Assembly: GCA_004525685.1 (NCBI GenBank)
Contig: SPBW01000145.1
Location: 1 to 5,392 of the forward strand
From: Candidatus Atribacteria bacterium
Lineage (GTDB): Bacteria > Bipolaricaulota > Bipolaricaulia > UBA7950 > UBA9294
Reading direction: 5' to 3'
Length of the DNA: 5,392 bases
Each line of letters begins with the position of its first letter. Positions within the stretch are counted from its first letter, which is position 1. The notes under the pieces were generated by a model. It searched no databases. It worked only from the letters and a program-made list of their open reading frames with translations, and had not been told where the DNA came from. Both the position numbers and the translations under genes were made by a program. Positions 1-5,306 of the stretch are shown here, in pieces.

Positions 1-560
1 CGACAAGAGAAGACAACCTTCTGACCGACGCGAAGCGGCGGAAGCTCAATGGCATGATATCGCCGATGCCAACGGCTATCCGCGCTATGAATATAGAGCG
101 CGTTGCCCGGAGCCCCTTGAATGTAGTCGATGGTGGCATCGCTTGTTGATGCCCACGTAGGATCCAATACCCAGCGTGCCAGCGCCTTCTCGCCATCTGA
201 GAAGTCTTCGTTCAGGATGACTGTTCCTGTTCGTGCGTAGACGACGACTTCCCGCTCGGTCTGGTCCATGTTCCCATTGGCATCCTCGACGTGCAGCGTG
301 ATGGAATAGGCGCCGGGGTGGGGGAACGACGTATTCACTTGCAGCCCAGACAGTGACTGGCCGTCACTGAGCGTCCATGCATACGACACAATCGATGCAG
401 TGCCGAGAGAAAGCGATCCATCCAACTCGAACATCTCGGTTGCATAGACAATGAGCGGTGAGATCGAGAAGTCTGCTGTAGGGCCTTGCTGGATCAATTG
501 GCAACCTGTCAGGCAGAGAACCAACATCGCCCCAAGCCACGTCAAAACACGAGTACGCAT
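1..560 (-). CDS. PKD-domain lipoprotein, 3' end missing (partial)
   Basis: The frame begins with ATG at 560 and stays open to the left edge, giving 186 complete codons and no stop. The N-terminus is a lipoprotein signal: a basic MRTR start, a hydrophobic stretch (about residues 5-17) and the lipobox LTGC with Cys20 as the expected lipidated residue. It is therefore probably exported and membrane-anchored. Residues about 28-108 read as one PKD-type beta-sandwich: an opening PTADFSISP, then YAWTLSDG near 60-67, then PGAYSITLHVEDANGN near 82-97. Residues after about 113 (NEDFSDGE, later GNALYIHS) look like the start of a second beta-rich, possibly lectin- or carbohydrate-binding-like domain, but this is inference. 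The ATG lies 4 bp after the stop of the upstream aminopeptidase and has no clear Shine-Dalgarno of its own, so translation is probably coupled. No enzymatic motif is visible and the ligand is unknown. Confidence 0.85.
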   Translation of the reverse strand, partial: MRTRVLTWLGAMLVLCLTGCQLIQQGPTADFSISPLIVYATEMFELDGSLSLGTASIVSYAWTLSDGQSLSGLQVNTSFPHPGAYSITLHVEDANGNMDQTEREVVVYARTGTVILNEDFSDGEKALARWVLDPTWASTSDATIDYIQGAPGNALYIHSADSRWHRRYHAIELPPLRVGQKVVFSC

Positions 561-564
561 TCTG

Positions 565-1653
565 CTACCCAACAGATATCAGCTCCTCTTTCGGGAACGC
601 CGTGATGATCTCGCATCCAGTCTCCGTGACGATCGCGTCATCCTCGATCCGTACGCCGCCGATGCCTGTGAAGTAGATGCCCGGCTCGATCGTCACGACC
701 ATACCGGGTTCAAGCGTGTCTTTGCTGAGAGGCGATAGGCTAGGAGCTTCGTGGACTTCAAGCCCGATACCATGGCCGAGTCCGTGTCCGAAGTTATCGC
801 CAAACCCAGCCTCTTTGATGAGATCGCGCGCAACGGCATCGGCAGCGATCCCCGTGATTCCAGCGCGAACTGCGTCGATGGCACGACAGTTGGCTTTCAA
901 GACGATGTCGTAGATCTCACGATCTCTGGCCGAGGGCTTGCCTACTACGAAAGTGCGCGTGATGTCTGAGCGGTAGCCCTTCACATTGGCGCCAAAATCC
1001 AACAGCAACAAGTCGCCGGGCTTCAGAGATACTGCGTGATGGAATGGATTGTAGTGGTTGAGTGCAGTGTTGGCCCCTGCGGACACATTGATGCCAAAGG
1101 CGGACCCTTCGGCATCGGCGCTGCGAATGAGCATCTCCAATTGAAGCGCGATCTCAGCCTCGCTCATCCCTACCTTGATCCACGGGACGAGTTCTGCAAG
1201 CGCAGCATCGGCCACCTTGGCTGCTGCCCGAAGGTGATCGAGCTCTTCAGGTGACTTGACCCGCCGAAGCTGACTCACGGGGTCCTTCTCAGCCACAAAC
1301 TTCAAGTTACCCAATTTCTCAAGTTCCTTGAGCCAGTATACGCTGGCGCGGATTGAGGAGAACGTGGCTTGAGTCAGACTGTGTTGTGTTAACCCGTCGA
1401 CCAGGTCTTGACCATTCCATCCACGGCCTTCCTGAATGTCCAATCCCGAGGTCTCCTGACTGGCTTGCTCTGTGTAGCGGGAATCCGTCAACAGAATCGC
1501 GTGATCTCTTGAGATGATGAGAGATCCTTCGCCTGTGAAGCCTGACAAGTAGCGAAGGGTTACTGGATCTGACCCCTCCCAGTTGGTGGCGATAAAAGCT
1601 TCAGTTGTGATGGTCTCAAGCAGGCGCTGTCGTCGAAGTGCGTAGTCGGTCAT
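565..1653 (-). CDS. Xaa-Pro aminopeptidase, M24 family (PepP/YpdF-like)
   Basis: This 362-residue cytosolic dinuclear-metal peptidase is expected to remove the N-terminal residue of peptides whose second residue is proline. It has the two-domain creatinase/aminopeptidase-P layout. Residues about 1-130 are the N-terminal domain (LRYLSGFTGEGSLI near 33-46). Residues about 138-355 are the pita-bread catalytic domain. All five expected metal ligands are visible: Asp219 (LLLLDFGA), Asp230 (RSDITR), His294 (HGLGHGIGLEVHE), Glu323 (TIEPGIY) and Glu337 (RIEDD). The catalytic-type histidines His200 and His301 are also present. There is no signal peptide. The length matches the short members of the family (about 350-360 residues) rather than the roughly 440-residue E. 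coli PepP. The ATG at 1653 is supported by AAGGGG at 1665-1660, six bases upstream. Prolidase or another M24B specificity cannot be excluded. It leads the leftward unit that continues into the lipoprotein gene. Confidence 0.93.
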   Translation of the reverse strand: MTDYALRRQRLLETITTEAFIATNWEGSDPVTLRYLSGFTGEGSLIISRDHAILLTDSRYTEQASQETSGLDIQEGRGWNGQDLVDGLTQHSLTQATFSSIRASVYWLKELEKLGNLKFVAEKDPVSQLRRVKSPEELDHLRAAAKVADAALAELVPWIKVGMSEAEIALQLEMLIRSADAEGSAFGINVSAGANTALNHYNPFHHAVSLKPGDLLLLDFGANVKGYRSDITRTFVVGKPSARDREIYDIVLKANCRAIDAVRAGITGIAADAVARDLIKEAGFGDNFGHGLGHGIGLEVHEAPSLSPLSKDTLEPGMVVTIEPGIYFTGIGGVRIEDDAIVTETGCEIITAFPKEELISVG

Positions 1654-1659
1654 TGCGGT

Positions 1660-1665
1660 CCCCTT
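1660..1665 (-). promoter_or_regulatory. Ribosome binding site of the aminopeptidase gene
   Basis: AAGGGG on the minus strand lies six bases before the ATG at 1653. It fixes this start over any internal one. Confidence 0.75.
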
Positions 1666-1701
1666 TTATCGCGATGTAAGGATGCTCCGGTCCTAGCCAG
1701 C

Positions 1702-1715
1702 CCATGCGTGCATGG
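1702..1715. promoter_or_regulatory. 14-bp inverted repeat in the divergent intergenic region
   Basis: CCATGC-GT-GCATGG is a perfect inverted repeat with 6-bp arms and a 2-bp centre. It lies about 50 bp upstream of the aminopeptidase start and inside that gene's predicted 5' leader. In DNA it could be an operator. In RNA it could fold as a 5-bp stem with a four-base loop. No regulator gene is in the window and only one copy was seen, so a function is not established. Confidence 0.3.
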
Positions 1716-1776
1716 AGTGTGCTTGTCGAGACGATATCTAAGCTTCGATCAAGCCTGTGCCTCAATGTACGGTGAG

Positions 1777-1803
1777 ACTATACCAAGCAAAGTGGCTTGT
1801 CAA
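1777..1803 (-). promoter_or_regulatory. Candidate sigma70-type promoter for aminopeptidase-lipoprotein unit
   Basis: On the minus strand a perfect -35 hexamer TTGACA (1803-1798) is followed, after 15 bp, by TATAGT (1782-1777), a 5/6 match to the -10 consensus. Both hexamers are strong, but 15 bp is shorter than the preferred 16-18. Transcription would start near 1770 and leave a leader of about 117 nt before the ATG at 1653. The -35 overlaps that of the pheS promoter on the other strand by five bases. Confidence 0.5.
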
Positions 1804-1825
1804 CGCAAAAAGCGACCGATATAAT
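1797..1825 (+). promoter_or_regulatory. Sigma70-type promoter of pheS
   Basis: TTGTCA (1797-1802, 5/6 match) is followed by a 17-bp spacer and a perfect TATAAT (1820-1825). This is the best promoter in the window. The expected start of transcription is near 1831-1832, only three or four bases before the pheS ATG at 1835. The mRNA should therefore be leaderless or nearly so. No phenylalanine-rich leader peptide or T-box-like leader would fit in front of the gene. Confidence 0.8.
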
Positions 1826-1834
1826 CCGCAGACC

Positions 1835-2845
1835 ATGATGGAACTTCCGGAGCTTCAAGAGCAGATTGGCCAGATCAAACAGGACCTAGATCAGCAGCTT
1901 CCCAACCTGTCCGCGCACGACGTACTTGAGTCGTTTCGCGTTGAGTTCCTGGGGCGGAAGGGACGCATTACTCAGCTGTTCAAACAAATGGGTACTCTTG
2001 AGCCTGGCGCGCGCGGCGAAGCCGGACGCCTGATCAATGAGTTGAAGGACCATGCGACGGTCTGCTTCGAGGAGCGCGACAAGCTGCGGCAATCCGAAGT
2101 GCGACGTCAAGCACTGGTTGCCGATCGCTTGGATGTGTCCCTTCCCGGAAGTCAACACGCGCTGGGGTGCCTACATCCAATGACCCTCGTGCAGCGAGAA
2201 ATCGAAGCCATCTTCATGAAGATGGGCTTTGATGTGGCCACAGGACCTGAAATCGAGACCGAGTACTATAACTTCGAGGCTCTCAACATCCCTGCCGACC
2301 ATCCTGCGCGTGCGGATTGGGATACGTTCTACATCGAAGGCGATCGATTGCTGCGACCGCACACATCTCCGGTACAGATCCGGGTAATGGAACAGAGTGA
2401 GCCGCCAGTGCGCATCATCTGTCCTGGGCGATGTTACCGTCGCGATACACAAGATGCGACGCATTCGCCGGTCTTTCATCAAGTCGAATTGCTGTGGATT
2501 GAGGAGGGCCTTTCTTTGGCTCATCTGAAGCACGTCTTGGAGCTCTTCACGCAGGAGTTCTTTGGCGAAGGGTATGAGATGCTGTTCTCCGGGGACTTCT
2601 TCCCGTTCACGGAACCATCAGTTCAGGTTCACATCAAGGCACCTGGCGCCACGAACTGGATGGAGATCATGGGTGCCGGAATGGTCGACCCAGCCGTGCT
2701 CAGCAACGTTGGCTATGATGCTGAAAAATACACGGGATTCGCCTTTGGTCTCGGAATCGAGCGAATGGCCATGTTGCGCTATGGAATCGATGACATTCGG
2801 GCATTCCTTACCAACGATCTTCGGTTCATTCGGCAGTTTAGCTAA
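1835..2845 (+). CDS. pheS: Phenylalanine--tRNA ligase alpha subunit
   Basis: This is the catalytic alpha subunit of the cytosolic alpha2beta2 class II synthetase, which activates phenylalanine with ATP and charges tRNA-Phe. It has 336 residues from the ATG at 1835 (E. coli: 327). Residues about 1-95 form the N-terminal helical coiled-coil arm. DVSLPG at 100-105 opens the catalytic domain. Motif 1 lies around GFDVATGPEIE (131-141) and HPARADWDTF (156-165). Motif 2 lies around CPGRCYRRD (196-204) to THSPVFHQVE (209-218). Motif 3 is GFAFGLGIERMAMLRYG (301-317), and Ala303 sits at the Phe-pocket position equivalent to E. coli Ala294. An upstream ATG at 1757 keeps the frame open, but its 26 extra residues span the promoter and resemble no PheS N-terminus, so it was rejected. 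The ATG at 1838 is equally possible. No Shine-Dalgarno precedes either. pheT does not follow: the next gene is convergent fabF. One oddity is FHQVELL in place of the usual FHQxEG. Confidence 0.97.
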   Translation: MMELPELQEQIGQIKQDLDQQLPNLSAHDVLESFRVEFLGRKGRITQLFKQMGTLEPGARGEAGRLINELKDHATVCFEERDKLRQSEVRRQALVADRLDVSLPGSQHALGCLHPMTLVQREIEAIFMKMGFDVATGPEIETEYYNFEALNIPADHPARADWDTFYIEGDRLLRPHTSPVQIRVMEQSEPPVRIICPGRCYRRDTQDATHSPVFHQVELLWIEEGLSLAHLKHVLELFTQEFFGEGYEMLFSGDFFPFTEPSVQVHIKAPGATNWMEIMGAGMVDPAVLSNVGYDAEKYTGFAFGLGIERMAMLRYGIDDIRAFLTNDLRFIRQFS

Positions 2846-2868
2846 TCCTTAAGCGTGCTTGTTTGTCC

Positions 2869-4113
2869 CTACGATTCTTTGATGGACTGGAACAAGAGAC
2901 TCGCGTTCTGGCCTCCGAATCCGAATGAGTTGGAGAGAGCGACCTGAATTGGCATTTGGATGGACTCTAGCGTGTAGTCAAGATCGCACTCAGGGTCGGG
3001 TATCTCGTAGTTGAGTGTCGCCGGAATGAACCCGTGGTGCATGGACAAGACTGTGGCGATGGCTTCAACGCCGCCAGCGGCTCCGAGCAAGTGCCCTACT
3101 TGTGACTTGGTCGCACTGATCTTGACTGTGTCTGCCGTACCTCCCAGTGCCAGGCGAATGGCCCGGGATTCCACGCGATCATTGGGAAGCGTGGATGTGC
3201 CGTGCGCATTGACATAGTCGACCGTATCGGGTGTCAATCCCGCTGATCGCAGGGCCATGGTCATGGCTTGCGCGGCGCCCGCTCCTGTCTCAATGGGAGA
3301 TGTGATGTGCGATGCGTCCGCAGACATGCCGAAGCCATCAATGGCAGCATAGATCGTTGCGCCTCGCGCCTTGGCATGTTCGTAGGATTCGAGAAGCAGT
3401 ATTCCCGATCCCTCACCCATGACAAAGCCGTCTCTGTTCAGATCAAAAGGACGGGACGCTGCTTCTGGGCGATCGTTTCGGCCAGAGAGTGCGCCCATGC
3501 GAGCAAATCCAGCGTAGGTGACTGTGAGCAGGACAGCCTCCGCGCCGCCTGCGAGTGCATAGTCGATGTCGCCTGCTTGGATCAGCTTGGCTGCCAGTCC
3601 GATGGCGTGAGTGCCGCTGGCGCAGGCTGACACCACACCAAAGTTGGATCCCTTGAGGCCGTGCTCAATGGAAATCTCCCCACAGATGGCATTGGGCATC
3701 ATGCGCGGGACGAAGAATGGGCTGACACGACGAGGGCCTCGTTCGATCAATGTTGTGAAGTTTTCTGCAAATGTCTGCATCCCGCCGATCCCTGTGCCCG
3801 CGATGACGCCAAATCGATCCAGCGAGCATTTTGCCAGGTCGATGCCACCATCCTGGAGCGCAAGCCTTGCTGCCGCGAGGGCAAACTGGGTGGATCGGTC
3901 CAGTCGCCGGACCTTCTTTGGGTCAATGTAGTCCAGTGGATCAAAGCCGTCGACGGGTGCGCCAATCTTGACATCAATGCCCTCAAGATCGACGACATCT
4001 TCGACATTGCGTACTCCGCTACGTCCAGCCTGAAGAGCCATCCAGAAGGCGTCCCTTCCGATGCCGATTGGGGTAACGGGCCCCACACCAGTGACGACGA
4101 CTCGATTACCCAT
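2869..4113 (-). CDS. fabF: Beta-ketoacyl-[acyl-carrier-protein] synthase II
   Basis: This is the condensing enzyme of type II fatty-acid synthesis. It joins malonyl-ACP to a growing acyl-ACP with loss of CO2 in the cytosol. It is 414 residues long, the usual FabF size, with the two-half thiolase fold. The N-terminus RVVVTGVGPVTPIG is typical. Nucleophile Cys164 sits in VSACASGTHA, and the catalytic histidines are His304 (NAHGTST) and His341 (ATKSQVGH, with Lys336). The C-terminal NSFGFGGQNASLLF carries Gln where many FabFs have Thr (GGTN). The Cys-His-His triad assigns it to the FabF/FabB group rather than FabH. FabF is preferred over FabB from overall sequence, but this is a family judgement. 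The ATG at 4113 overlaps the end of atpC by 8 bp (ATGGGTAA). AAGGAG at 4123-4118, inside the last atpC codons, is its ribosome site, which implies translational coupling. No acpP or other fab gene is in view. Confidence 0.95.
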   Translation of the reverse strand: MGNRVVVTGVGPVTPIGIGRDAFWMALQAGRSGVRNVEDVVDLEGIDVKIGAPVDGFDPLDYIDPKKVRRLDRSTQFALAAARLALQDGGIDLAKCSLDRFGVIAGTGIGGMQTFAENFTTLIERGPRRVSPFFVPRMMPNAICGEISIEHGLKGSNFGVVSACASGTHAIGLAAKLIQAGDIDYALAGGAEAVLLTVTYAGFARMGALSGRNDRPEAASRPFDLNRDGFVMGEGSGILLLESYEHAKARGATIYAAIDGFGMSADASHITSPIETGAGAAQAMTMALRSAGLTPDTVDYVNAHGTSTLPNDRVESRAIRLALGGTADTVKISATKSQVGHLLGAAGGVEAIATVLSMHHGFIPATLNYEIPDPECDLDYTLESIQMPIQVALSNSFGFGGQNASLLFQSIKES

Positions 4114-4483
4114 GGTTCTCCTTCACACGGCATAGCAATTCTAGATAGGCGACTTCTTCTGGATCCATACGTGCCGGTGGAGCTTCAGTCGCCTGTGCCG
4201 CAAGGCGGTCACGAATTACAGCGACGTCAATCTCGTTCAGCTTCATCGGCTTTTCCACAAGGATCGTTGCTTGATCGCCATTCATGCTGAATGTCCCGCG
4301 TTTGCACACGAGAACGAATTCCTGTGCTGTCGAATGGACGGTAATAGCCCCAGCAACGAGGACCGCCAGGATCGGCGCATGTCCATTCATGACAGCAAAC
4401 TCCCCGTGAGGACTGCGCGCGACAACTCGATCCGCGTCGCCGTCATACAAGGTTTGATCCGCAGAGCGTATGACACAATGCAT
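4106..4483 (-). CDS. atpC: F1F0 ATP synthase epsilon subunit
   Basis: This is the central-stalk subunit of F1, which couples the gamma rotor to the c-ring and can inhibit ATP hydrolysis. It has 125 residues from the ATG at 4483, slightly short for the family (about 130-140). Residues about 1-82 form the N-terminal beta-sandwich, with GEFAVMNGHAPILAVL (28-43) matching the conserved G-x-x-GHAP-L segment. Residues about 83-125 (from LNEIDVAVIRDRLAAQ) should form the two C-terminal helices. These lack the usual Ala/Arg-rich repeat pattern, so an inhibitory role is uncertain. The frame also opens at a GTG at 4489, but that codon overlaps the Shine-Dalgarno GAGGAG (4494-4489), which is correctly spaced (5 nt) from 4483. 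The neighbours are deoC and fabF; no atpD or other atp gene is present, which is unusual. The stop is embedded in the fabF start. Confidence 0.9.
   Translation of the reverse strand: MHCVIRSADQTLYDGDADRVVARSPHGEFAVMNGHAPILAVLVAGAITVHSTAQEFVLVCKRGTFSMNGDQATILVEKPMKLNEIDVAVIRDRLAAQATEAPPARMDPEEVAYLELLCRVKENHG
4118..4123 (-). promoter_or_regulatory. fabF ribosome binding site inside atpC
   Basis: AAGGAG on the minus strand lies four bases before the fabF ATG and is read as atpC codons near residues 121-122. With the 8-bp gene overlap, it places fabF translation under terminating atpC ribosomes. Confidence 0.8.
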
Positions 4484-4488
4484 GTTCA

Positions 4489-4494
4489 CTCCTC
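4489..4494 (-). promoter_or_regulatory. atpC ribosome binding site that decides the start
   Basis: GAGGAG on the minus strand lies five bases before the ATG at 4483. It runs into the in-frame GTG at 4489-4487, so that GTG is unlikely to be the start codon. Confidence 0.75.
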
Positions 4495-4543
4495 AGCGCC
4501 CTCACCGTAGGGGTTCGCGAACTGGAATCCCAATCAGGCTGAG
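4492..4543 (-). promoter_or_regulatory. Possible RNA structure in the deoC-atpC spacer
   Basis: On the transcript, CUCAGC (4543-4538), just after the deoC stop, is complementary to GCUGAG (4497-4492), which overlaps the atpC Shine-Dalgarno by three bases. Between them, GGGAUUC and GAACCC can pair as six base pairs with one bulged A around an eight-base loop. The perfect 10-bp palindrome GTTCGCGAAC (4513-4522) lies here too. There is no U-run, so it is not an intrinsic terminator. A role in limiting atpC translation is inference. Confidence 0.3.
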
Positions 4544-4548
4544 ATGTT

Positions 4549-5220
4549 TTACTCGATGCTACCCAAGATCTCTACTGTGCGGCTGGCCCCAATGCGAGAT
4601 GCCCCCGCCTCGATCATTGCCTGCGCAATCGTTGCATCGCGGATTCCGCCAGCGGCCTTGACCCCCATCTCTGTTCCGACTGTCTTTCGGAGAAGGGCAA
4701 CATCTTCGAGTGTCGCTCCACCCGATGCGAAGCCGGTCGACGTCTTGACATAGTGAGCGCCAGCTGACTTAGCGAGAATGGCCCCAGCAACCTTCTCTTC
4801 ATCAGTGAGAAGGGCAGTCTCAAGAATCACCTTGACATGTACAGGCGTTGGTGCCTTCTCTGCTGCTGCGCAAACGGCACGAATATCATCTTCGACTGTG
4901 GCGAAGTCGCCCTCTTTCAGCGCGGCAACATTGATGACCATATCCAACTCATCTGCGCCGTCGCCTATCGCCTGTTGTGCTTCGAAGGCCTTGGTCTCCT
5001 TGGTAGACATTCCATGCGGGAAGCCGACAACGACGCACAGCAGAACGTTTGAATCCGCTAGGTAGCTCTTCGCCAATGCTGCGTGGCATGGATTGACACA
5101 CACCGACGCGACGCCATGCAAAACAGCTTCCTCGCAGAGAGCTTTGATGCCCTGCTTGCTTGCGGTTTGCCCAAGAAGTGTATGATCGATTCGACCTGCA
5201 AGTTTACTCTTGCTCAGCAT
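4549..5220 (-). CDS. deoC: Deoxyribose-phosphate aldolase
   Basis: This class I aldolase reversibly splits 2-deoxyribose 5-phosphate into acetaldehyde and glyceraldehyde 3-phosphate in the cytosol, the last step of deoxynucleoside breakdown. It has 223 residues, typical of the shorter bacterial DeoC type, and is a single TIM barrel. Visible motifs are IDHTLLG (11-17), VCVNP (40-44), VVVGFPHG (63-70), and ELDMVINV (91-98) with the catalytic Asp93. The Schiff-base lysine Lys159 is in HYVKTSTGF, and the second active-site lysine Lys188 is in GVKAAGGIRD. Ser213-equivalent phosphate contacts are likely near RIGASR (209-214). The ATG at 5220 is supported by AAGGAG at 5232-5227, six bases upstream. 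No deoA, deoB, deoD or regulator gene is adjacent. It is the first clear gene of the leftward cluster continuing into atpC and fabF, after a 65-bp gap. Confidence 0.96.
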   Translation of the reverse strand: MLSKSKLAGRIDHTLLGQTASKQGIKALCEEAVLHGVASVCVNPCHAALAKSYLADSNVLLCVVVGFPHGMSTKETKAFEAQQAIGDGADELDMVINVAALKEGDFATVEDDIRAVCAAAEKAPTPVHVKVILETALLTDEEKVAGAILAKSAGAHYVKTSTGFASGGATLEDVALLRKTVGTEMGVKAAGGIRDATIAQAMIEAGASRIGASRTVEILGSIE

Positions 5221-5226
5221 AGTCCT

Positions 5227-5232
5227 CTCCTT
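5227..5232 (-). promoter_or_regulatory. deoC ribosome binding site
   Basis: AAGGAG on the minus strand lies six bases before the ATG at 5220, the ideal spacing. No convincing promoter was found further upstream. The best pair was TTGCAC with TATCAA at 17 bp, which has poor matches to consensus. Confidence 0.75.
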
Positions 5233-5306
5233 GTTCAGTCTCTTGCAGCACCCAATGCTGTCCGTCTCGTTCCCTTCTTGAAGAGAATGAAACTTCTTCC
5301 TGCCTC

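Noticed and set aside
451..738. Plus-strand open frame of 95 codons opposite the lipoprotein start and aminopeptidase end
   Set aside because: It lies wholly antisense to two better-supported genes and has no recognisable product.
1757..1834. N-terminal extension of pheS from the ATG at 1757
   Set aside because: The 26 extra residues overlap both promoter candidates, resemble no PheS N-terminus and lack a ribosome binding site. The strong -10 at 1820-1825 lies downstream of that ATG.
1654..1834. A tRNA or a T-box-type leader in the divergent intergenic region
   Set aside because: No cloverleaf with a T-loop (GTTCRA) or CCA end could be drawn, and no T-box TGGN anticodon-pairing sequence or terminator hairpin was seen. 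Only small inverted repeats are present.
2171..2533. Minus-strand open frame of 120 codons inside pheS
   Set aside because: It is the complement of the PheS catalytic domain, where conserved motifs 1 and 2 show the plus strand is coding.
3747..4133. Minus-strand open frame of 128 codons across the fabF start
   Set aside because: It overlaps fabF in another frame. The conserved KAS motifs and the ribosome site support fabF instead.
3661..4290. Plus-strand open frame of 209 codons opposite fabF and atpC
   Set aside because: It is antisense to two clearly recognised genes, its translation resembles no family, and it is rich in Cys, His and Arg as expected of a shadow frame.
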